Of a DNA stretch of 10,843 nucleotides, positions 6,172-10,843 are shown piece by piece (position 1 is the first letter of the stretch; the number at the start of each line of letters is the position of its first letter). Position numbers and translations under genes: made by a program. Below the pieces are notes generated by a model. It worked only from the letters and a program-made list of their open reading frames with translations, searched no databases and was not told where the DNA came from. The DNA is from Puniceicoccales bacterium (GTDB lineage Bacteria > Verrucomicrobiota > Verrucomicrobiia > Opitutales > UBA953): contig JAITPT010000012.1 in the NCBI GenBank assembly GCA_031289285.1, forward strand, positions 1-10,843, given 5' to 3'.

Positions 6172-6214
6172 TGCGTGTGCTGCATGGCACTCGGCAACGC
6201 GGCGCGACGCGGTG

Positions 6215-6247
6215 CTGCCGTTTTTAGGTTTAACCTAAGAACGGCAG
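6215..6247. repeat. Head-to-head junction palindrome of the hairpin element
   Basis: CTGCCGTTTTTAGGTT (6215-6230) and its reverse complement with one mismatch (6232-6247) flank a single T. The left half is the right end of one element copy; the right half is the left end of the complete element that begins at 6234. Confidence 0.85.
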
Positions 6248-6395
6248 TTCAGCGGGATGGGGTTGCGCAAGATTTTGAGGCGGCCGCGGTTTGCGCTTTC
6301 CCGACGCGCACCTTGCGGTGCGTGGAGCGGAAAGCGCAAGCCGCAGACGGCCAAAAGATTGCCCAAAACCGCCCGCATTAACTGCCGTTTTTAGG
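6234..6395. repeat. 162-base hairpin element, copy A
   Basis: The whole 162-base unit folds back on itself: left end CCTAAGAACGGCAGTT pairs with right end AACTGCCGTTTTTAGG, the middle arms GCGGTTTGCGCTTTCC and GGAAAGCGCAAGCCGC pair, and the tip is GCACC/GGTGC around a short loop. It matches copy B (9348-9509) at 154 of 162 positions with identical length. It contains no gene. It lies 254 bases after glnS and 78 bases before the uxuA start, so it is probably in the uxuA leader or promoter region. Confidence 0.9.
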
Positions 6396-6473
6396 TTTAA
6401 GTTTCCGCGCCTGAAAATAGCTTGCGCGACGATGAATGACTCTGCGTCTGCCGCTTTCTCAACACGCCCCGCT

Positions 6474-7673
6474 ATGCTCGAAGCGTTCCGGTGGTTTGGC
6501 CCCGCCGACCCTGTGCCGCTCGCATGGCTGCGGCAAACCGGCGCGACGGGCGTTTTTTCCGCCATCCACCGCATCCCCTACGGCGAGGTCTGGAGCCGCG
6601 CCGACGTGCGCGAACACAAAACAGCAATCGAGACCGCAGGGCTGCGCTGGGTGGCGGTCGAGTCCGTGCCCGTCCACGAGGACATCAAAACAGGGCGCGG
6701 CGACCTCGCCCGCTGGTTTGAAAATTACCGCGCGACGCTTCGCAATCTTGCCGCCGAGGGCGTCCGCCTCGTCATCTACAACTTCATGCCCGCGCTCGAT
6801 TGGCTGCGCACCGACATGCGCCACCGTTTGCCCGACGGCTCCGAATGCCTCCGCTTTGACCCGCACCGGCTCGCGGCCTTCGACATCCACGCGCTCCAGC
6901 GAAAAGGGGCAGAGGCCGATTACACGCCAGAGCAAATCGCCCGCGCCGCCGACTGGTGGCAAACACTCGGCGACACCGAACGCGAGACGTTTATCGCAGG
7001 CATAATTGACGTGTTTCCCGGCTGCAAATGGGGGCTTTCGCTGGGCGACATCCGCGACATGCTCGCCCGCCACGCCCACTTGGACGCCGCCGCACTCCGC
7101 GCCAATCTCGCCCGCTTCCTCGCCGAGGTCGTCCCCACCGCAGAGCAAATCGGCGTGCGCCTCGCCATCCATCCCGACGACCCGCCGTTTCCCGTGCTGG
7201 GGCTGCCGCGCATCGTTTCCGACGCCGAGAGTATCGCCGCGATTTTGCGCATGGCAGACAACCCTGCCAACGGGCTGTGTTTTTGCACCGGTTCGCTCGG
7301 CGTTCGCACCACTAACGATTTGCCCGCGATGGTGCGGCAATTCGCGCCGCGCATCCACGCCGTTCACCTACGCAGCTCGCAGCGTCTGCCCGACGGCGCG
7401 TTCTACGAGGCGGGGCACTTGGAAGGCTCGGTGGACATGCCAGCAGTCGTCCGCGAATTATTGGCCGAGCAAGACCGCCGCCAGAGCACGGGCGAACGCG
7501 ACTGGCAATTGCCGTTTCGCCCCGACCACGGGCGCGTGATGCTCGACGATTTGGGCAAACCGCCGGGCGTCACGCCGGGTTATTCGTGCATCGGGCGTAT
7601 GCGCGGGCTGGCGGAATTGCGCGGGCTGATGGCCGGTCTGCGGGCAGCGGAAAAAGACTCAAACGCCCAGTGA
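6474..7673 (+). CDS. uxuA: Mannonate dehydratase
   Basis: Dehydrates D-mannonate to 2-keto-3-deoxy-D-gluconate in glucuronate breakdown; metal-dependent TIM-barrel enzyme of the cytoplasm. The product is 399 residues (E. coli UxuA is about 394). It runs MLEAFRWFGPADPV, TGVFSAIHRIPYGEVW, VESVPVHEDIK, YNFMPALDWLRTD, and the metal-site motifs HPDDPP (His233), CTGS (Cys271), HLR (His298) and RPDHG (Asp351), ending GYSCIGRMRGLAELRG. The ATG at 6474 gives the same N-terminal spacing as the E. coli enzyme (MxxxxRWxG). An ATG at 6432 would add 14 residues (MNDSASAAFSTRPA) with codons less typical of the gene and is the alternative. Neither start has a Shine-Dalgarno. Next step enzymes (kdgK, kdgA) are not in the window. 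Confidence 0.95.
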   Translation: MLEAFRWFGPADPVPLAWLRQTGATGVFSAIHRIPYGEVWSRADVREHKTAIETAGLRWVAVESVPVHEDIKTGRGDLARWFENYRATLRNLAAEGVRLVIYNFMPALDWLRTDMRHRLPDGSECLRFDPHRLAAFDIHALQRKGAEADYTPEQIARAADWWQTLGDTERETFIAGIIDVFPGCKWGLSLGDIRDMLARHAHLDAAALRANLARFLAEVVPTAEQIGVRLAIHPDDPPFPVLGLPRIVSDAESIAAILRMADNPANGLCFCTGSLGVRTTNDLPAMVRQFAPRIHAVHLRSSQRLPDGAFYEAGHLEGSVDMPAVVRELLAEQDRRQSTGERDWQLPFRPDHGRVMLDDLGKPPGVTPGYSCIGRMRGLAELRGLMAGLRAAEKDSNAQ

Positions 7674-7774
7674 ACCGAAAACTGAAAAACCCGACACCCG
7701 AAAAAACCGAAAATCCGCACATCGTTTTCCGCAGTCTCTCGCCGCTTCCTGCCGCGTCCTGCCGTTTCTCTTCT

Positions 7775-7813
7775 TGTTTGCCGCGCCCGCCGCAGACATT
7801 GTTCGGGCAAACA
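7775..7813 (+). promoter_or_regulatory. Stem-loop between uxuA and leuB
   Basis: TGTTTGCC (7775-7782) pairs perfectly with GGCAAACA (7806-7813) around a 23-base loop, about 100 bases after the uxuA stop and 73 before leuB. No U-run follows, so it is a weak terminator candidate at best. The rest of the 213-base gap is A- then CT-rich, with a short ACTTCGCA repeat (about 7823-7851). Confidence 0.35.
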
Positions 7814-7886
7814 ACAACAACACTTCGCAACGCCACTTCGCAGCACCACTTTTTCGCAGCCAAATCACTTTTCCTCCGTTTCACTC

Positions 7887-8987
7887 ATGCAACTCGACAT
7901 CGCAATTTTGCCCGGCGACTACATCGGGCCAGAAGTCATGGACGCGGCACTGCCCGTCCTCGAAGCCGTCCTCAAACGCGGCGGACACAGCCTCAACTAC
8001 TCCGTTCACCCTGTCGGCGGTGCTGGGATTGACGCCTCTGGCAAAGCGCTTCCCGACGCCACACTCGAAGCCTGTCGCGCCGCCGACGCGATTTTGTTTG
8101 GCAGCGTCGGTGGCCCGAAATGGGAACACCTGCCCCCCGCCGAGCAGCCCGAACGCGCCGCGCTTTTGCCCCTGCGCAAACATTTCAAACTGTTTGCCAA
8201 CATCCGCCCGGGCTACCTTCCCAAGGCACTTGCCGACGCATCGCCAATCCGCACGGAACGCATCGCAAACGGCATAGACATGGTGTGCATCCGCGAACTC
8301 ACTGGCGGCCTCTACTTCGGCGAAAAACGCACAACCGAACTTCCCTCTGGCGACATCGAAGCCGTGGACACAATGATTTACCGCAAGAGCGAAATCGAAC
8401 GTATCACCGATGTCGCCATCGCCACCGCCCGCGCCCGTGGCAAACGCCTCCTCTCGGTGGATAAAGCGAACGTCCTCGAATGCTCCGTGCTCTGGCGAAA
8501 AACCGTCGCCGCCCGCGTCGCCGCCACCGCGCCCGACATCGCCCTCTCGCACATGTATGTTGACGCCGCCGCCATGCAACTCGTGCGCGCTCCGGCGTCG
8601 TTCGATGTCTTGCTCACCGAAAATATGTTTGGCGACATCCTCTCCGACGAAATGGCCGTCGTGTGTGGTTCGCTCGGCATGTTGTCGTCGGCGAGTCTTG
8701 GCGACGTGAAAAACAGCCACGCTCTGCCCTTCGGTCTCTACGAACCTGCCGGCGGCAGCGCACCCGACATCGCCGGAAAAGGCATCGCCAACCCTTGTGC
8801 CCAAATCCTCAGTGCCGCCCTCATGCTGCGCCACAGTTTCGGCTTGAACACCGAGGCAGACGTGCTCGAAAACGCTGTAAAAAAAGCTGTCGCCGACGGT
8901 TTCCGCACGGTGGACATCGCGTTTGGCGGCAAAAGTGTCGGCACCCAAGAAATGGCAAATGCCGTGCTGGCGCGCACCTCGCTTTGA
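7887..8987 (+). CDS. leuB: 3-isopropylmalate dehydrogenase
   Basis: Oxidises 3-isopropylmalate with NAD and decarboxylates it to 2-ketoisocaproate, the third step of leucine synthesis; cytoplasmic, usually a homodimer. The product is 366 residues, normal for LeuB. It shows FGSVGGPKW, substrate-binding Arg97 and Arg107 (LFANIRPGYL), RELTGGLYFGE (Arg136, Tyr143), SVDKANVLECSVLWR (Lys193), VDAAAMQLV (Asp226), NMFGDILSDE (Asp250, Asp254) and GSLGMLSSASLG, then the NAD-binding LYEPAGGSAPDIAGKGIANP. The N-terminal loop reads LPGDYIGPEV, with Tyr12 where the family usually has Gly. ATG at 7887 is the natural family start; no Shine-Dalgarno (pyrimidine-rich leader). It is far from leuC, separated by glnS and uxuA. 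Confidence 0.97.
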   Translation: MQLDIAILPGDYIGPEVMDAALPVLEAVLKRGGHSLNYSVHPVGGAGIDASGKALPDATLEACRAADAILFGSVGGPKWEHLPPAEQPERAALLPLRKHFKLFANIRPGYLPKALADASPIRTERIANGIDMVCIRELTGGLYFGEKRTTELPSGDIEAVDTMIYRKSEIERITDVAIATARARGKRLLSVDKANVLECSVLWRKTVAARVAATAPDIALSHMYVDAAAMQLVRAPASFDVLLTENMFGDILSDEMAVVCGSLGMLSSASLGDVKNSHALPFGLYEPAGGSAPDIAGKGIANPCAQILSAALMLRHSFGLNTEADVLENAVKKAVADGFRTVDIAFGGKSVGTQEMANAVLARTSL

Positions 8988-9010
8988 ACCCGCATTTTAG
9001 AACACCGAAC

Positions 9011-9110
9011 AGGTTCCTCGCTATTTTGAGTGGGACGCGAGGATATGAGTTCGAGAAACACCCGAACCAGTAGAGACAACTTCTTTGGAACATGGTATCT
9101 TAGTTCCGTG
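9011..9110 (+). repeat. 100-base direct repeat, copy 1
   Basis: Ungapped match to 10733-10832 at about 89 of 100 positions. It carries an internal inverted repeat TCCTCGC (9015-9021) / GCGAGGA (9037-9043) with a 15-base loop, kept in copy 2, and ends TTAGTTCCGTG. Both copies read as an open 20-codon peptide ending HPNQ-stop, but all four differences inside that peptide change an amino acid, which argues against a conserved peptide. It begins 23 bases after the leuB stop. Confidence 0.88.
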
Positions 9111-9215
9111 AAAATCCCCCCCACCACCACCCTTCTTCTCGAAAGGAATTAGTCTGGTTAATTATTCTGGCAACTTTTCGGAGGGAGTCCGAATTTGCCT
9201 CACAACCACTCGGAA

Positions 9216-9300
9216 AATCATGCATTTACAACGCAGCAGACATTTTGGCCATTTGCCGCACTCGAATAAAAAGGCAGCCATTTTTTTCGCTTGACTTCAA
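9216..9300 (+). repeat. 85-base dispersed repeat, copy 2
   Basis: Ungapped match to 170-254 at 72 of 85 positions, starting AATCATGCA and including AAGGCAGCCATTTTT and CGCTTGACTTCA. The CTTGAC hexamer is conserved and resembles a -35 box, but no -10 is evident. Confidence 0.8.
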
Positions 9301-9347
9301 AACAACTTACGTTCATCAGACTCTCGCTCCGCACACAGCGGGATTAT

Positions 9348-9509
9348 CCTAAGAACGGCAGTTCAGCGGGATGGGTTTGCGCAAGATTTTGAGGCGGCTG
9401 CGGTTTGCGCTTTCCCGACGCGCACCTTGTGGTGCGTGGAGCGGAAAGCGCAAACCGCATCCGGCCAAAAGATTGTGCAAAACCGCCCGCATTAACTGCC
9501 GTTTTTAGG
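9348..9509. repeat. 162-base hairpin element, copy B
   Basis: Near-perfect fold-back over the whole length: position i pairs with about 18857 minus i, from CCT/AGG at the ends through the 15-bp arm 9401-9415 with 9443-9457 to CGCACC/GGTGCG around TTGT at the tip (9421-9436). It differs from copy A at eight positions and has the same right flank TTTAAG. It lies 10 bases downstream of the DUF1080 stop, on the convergent side from leuB, so it would form a very stable 3' hairpin on that transcript. Confidence 0.9.
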
Positions 9510-9519
9510 TTTAAGAGCT

Positions 9520-10536
9520 TTAACCTCTTTTTATTGGCGTGAGCACCATGTTGCGGTAGCTGACGTTTGTGTGGTCGCCCTGTAAATAAATCGGGCCGGG
9601 GAGAAACTCGTCCGCCGTGAGTGCGCCGCCCGTGCAGCCAAGCACGGGTTGGTTATCAATGATTTTTTTGCCGTTGAGAATGACAGTTACGTGGCGGTCA
9701 ACGAGGGTGATGTCCACCGTCTGCCATTCGCCTGCTGGTTTTTCGGCGGCGACGCTCGGCGCGATGCGCCCGTAGAGCGCACCCATGTTGAAGTGGTCGG
9801 GTTTCTTGCCATAGGAGTCCGCCATTTGGATTTCGTAGATGCCGCGCAGGTAAATCCCGCTGTTGCCGTCCTTCGCCATGCAAACCTCGACCTTGAGATT
9901 GAAGTCGGTGAAGTCGCTCGCTTGGGTGCGCAGGTTTGTGCCGTGGCGCGGTTTGCCGTTGAAAACGACACTGTTGGAGAGAACACCGTTTTTGAGCGAC
10001 CAGCCGTTGAAGGCGCGTTTGTTCATCACTGCCCATTTGTTGTTAAGCGCGTCGCCGTCGGCGATGAGTTTCACGGGTTCGCCGAAAACGAGCTTCGACA
10101 AATCGGGGCGCGGCGGGAGCGCGGGGATGCGTTTGCCGGAAAACTTCGCACCACGGCGCACCTCTTTGCCGTCCGCCGTAAAGGTCTGCGTAACTGCCAG
10201 CGAGCCGTCTGCACTGGGCGTCGCAACGAGCGTCTCTGTGACCGTGCGGCGGCGTTCGCGGTGTGTGCGGGTGACGACGAGCGCGGCGTCTTTCGCGGCG
10301 ACATCTACCGGAAACGGGTTGCCGCCTCCCCACAGCAGGCTGCCTTCGAGCTTGCCGTTATTTTCGGTAATGCCCAGCCAGCCAGCGGCTCCATTGGGGA
10401 GCGTGAGTGCCCAGCGTGTGCCTGCGAAGGAGGGCGCGGGCGTGGCGGCGTCGGCGGCAAAAGCGGGCGGCGCGGCTGGCAAGAGGAAGTTTGCTGCTGC
10501 GAGGGCGCAGGCGGCGAAAAATGAGGAACGGTTCAT
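9520..10536 (-). CDS. Secreted 3-keto-disaccharide hydrolase (DUF1080) domain protein
   Basis: Predicted exported glycan-active protein. The DUF1080 family is related to concanavalin-type beta-sandwich lectins and glycosidases, and some members hydrolyse 3-keto-glycosides; activity here is not shown. The 338-residue product begins with a Sec signal peptide (MNRSS, hydrophobic to about 26, cut likely after PAFA before ADAATP). Residues 37-140 form an extra beta-rich region (FAGTRWALTLPNG, GKLEGSLLWGGGNPFPV) that I do not recognise. The DUF1080 domain spans about 150-336, with DGDALNNKWAVMN, GWSLKNGVL, FNLKVEVCMAKDGNSGIYLRG, YEIQMADSYG, GEWQTVDITL and the ending GPIYLQGDHTNVSYRNM. The start at 10536 is fixed by the signal peptide. 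The leader is A/C-rich without Shine-Dalgarno. It is alone on this strand here; uxuA nearby is also sugar-related, but no operon links them. Confidence 0.9.
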   Translation of the reverse strand: MNRSSFFAACALAAANFLLPAAPPAFAADAATPAPSFAGTRWALTLPNGAAGWLGITENNGKLEGSLLWGGGNPFPVDVAAKDAALVVTRTHRERRRTVTETLVATPSADGSLAVTQTFTADGKEVRRGAKFSGKRIPALPPRPDLSKLVFGEPVKLIADGDALNNKWAVMNKRAFNGWSLKNGVLSNSVVFNGKPRHGTNLRTQASDFTDFNLKVEVCMAKDGNSGIYLRGIYEIQMADSYGKKPDHFNMGALYGRIAPSVAAEKPAGEWQTVDITLVDRHVTVILNGKKIIDNQPVLGCTGGALTADEFLPGPIYLQGDHTNVSYRNMVLTPIKRG

Positions 10537-10689
10537 GCGAGTTTTTGGGTGTTTTGTGTTTCTGGTGTTTTGGTGCGGAATGCGTTATGGGAAAACACGA
10601 ACGTCGGGAAGAAGTTCCGTCATCTGCCTGCGTTGGTGCCAAAGGCTCTGGCAATCGAGAGGTTGCAGCATCTGCGAAAGTAATTCCAT

Positions 10690-10726
10690 CGAATTAAAAG
10701 GCAGCCATTTTCTATACTTGGCTTCA
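10690..10726 (+). repeat. Fragment of the 85-base dispersed repeat
   Basis: CGAATTAAAAGGCAGCCATT followed by a CTTGGCTTCA stretch corresponds to the right end of 170-254 and 9216-9300. The left half has diverged beyond recognition or is absent. It is directly followed (6 bases) by the 100-base repeat, the reverse order of that seen at 9011-9300. Confidence 0.65.
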
Positions 10727-10732
10727 CATTTC

Positions 10733-10832
10733 AGGTTCCTCGCTGTTTTGAGTAGGACGCGAGGATATGGGCTTGAGAAACACCCGAACCAGTAGGGACA
10801 ACTTCTTTGGACCCCGGGATTTTAGTTCCGTG
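10733..10832 (+). repeat. 100-base direct repeat, copy 2
   Basis: Same length as copy 1 (9011-9110) with about 11 differences, clustered at the 3' third (10812-10823). The TCCTCGC/GCGAGGA inverted repeat is intact. It ends 11 bases before the end of the window. Confidence 0.88.
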
Positions 10833-10843
10833 AGAGTGGGCGG

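Larger units (their letters stand above)
8988..9519. other. Repeat-filled gap between convergent leuB and DUF1080 genes
   Basis: No gene is supported. It contains the 100-base repeat (9011-9110), a C-rich stretch (9114-9131), TAGTCTGGTTAATTA (from 9150), a small hairpin TTCGGA/TCCGAA (9177-9193), the 85-base repeat copy (9216-9300) and hairpin element B (9348-9509), which ends 10 bases from the DUF1080 stop. Any terminator of either gene probably lies in these structures. Confidence 0.75.
10537..10843. other. Upstream region of the DUF1080 gene with repeats
   Basis: No gene is supported in this 307-base end. It should contain the DUF1080 promoter (minus strand), but I find no convincing boxes. 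A short inverted repeat TGCCA/TGGCA lies at about 10637-10653, followed by a fragment of the 85-base repeat and copy 2 of the 100-base repeat. Confidence 0.65.

Noticed and set aside
6140..6175. tRNA-like arm (GCAGACT ... AGTCTGC)
   Set aside because: The loop is 4 bases when fully paired, no T-arm GTTCRA and no matching acceptor stem nearby.
6234..6395. Integron attC site
   Set aside because: Long imperfect palindrome, but the ends do not fit the RYYYAAC/GTTRRRY core sites in the required places and there is no integrase or cassette array.
7881..8948. 355-codon minus-strand open frame opposite leuB, and similar frames opposite uxuA
   Set aside because: Shadow frames of genes confirmed by full motif sets.
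9011..9073. Small peptide shared by both 100-base repeats (…EKHPNQ-stop)
   Set aside because: All four codon differences within it are non-silent and there is no start context; DNA-level repeat is the simpler explanation.

Overview
This looks like chromosomal DNA of a GC-rich bacterium, most likely a Verrucomicrobiota of the Opitutae type. That placement is inference: it rests on strong use of C-ending codons, a complete absence of Shine-Dalgarno sequences at all eight genes, a secreted 3-keto-disaccharide hydrolase (DUF1080) protein, a mannonate dehydratase, a bacterial glutaminyl-tRNA synthetase, and gaps packed with dispersed palindromic repeats. No protein here fixes the genus.

Layout. 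Positions 1-465 hold no gene, only repeats and a G-run. Positions 466-2274 carry three minus-strand genes, read right to left: a 50-residue lipoprotein, a hotdog-fold acyl-CoA thioesterase with an odd Asn/Asp/Gly-rich N-terminal tail, and an ExoA/APE1-type exodeoxyribonuclease III. A strong GAAA-capped stem-loop sits between the first two. A divergent promoter region (2275-2452) separates them from plus-strand leuC (2453-3862), followed by a 404-base gap with low-complexity and dispersed repeats, glnS (4267-5979), a structured repeat cluster (5980-6473), uxuA (6474-7673) and leuB (7887-8987). A further repeat-filled gap (8988-9519) lies between leuB and the convergent DUF1080 gene (9520-10536, minus). 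The last 307 bases again contain repeats.

Function. leuC and leuB encode two steps of leucine biosynthesis, but they are split by glnS and uxuA, and leuD is not in the window. UxuA and the DUF1080 protein fit sugar-acid and glycan catabolism. The exonuclease and GlnRS are housekeeping. No defence system, mobile-element gene, rRNA, tRNA or CRISPR array was found.

The most unusual content is between the genes. Two 162-base, nearly full-length hairpin elements, about 95% identical (6234-6395 and 9348-9509), come with partial copies. A 100-base direct repeat occurs twice (9011-9110 and 10733-10832), and its first 22 bases also form the C-terminus and stop codon of the exonuclease gene. An 85-base repeat family occurs at 170-254 and 9216-9300 with a fragment at 10690-10726. 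These look like several non-coding repeat families of one genome; their mechanism cannot be determined from the window.
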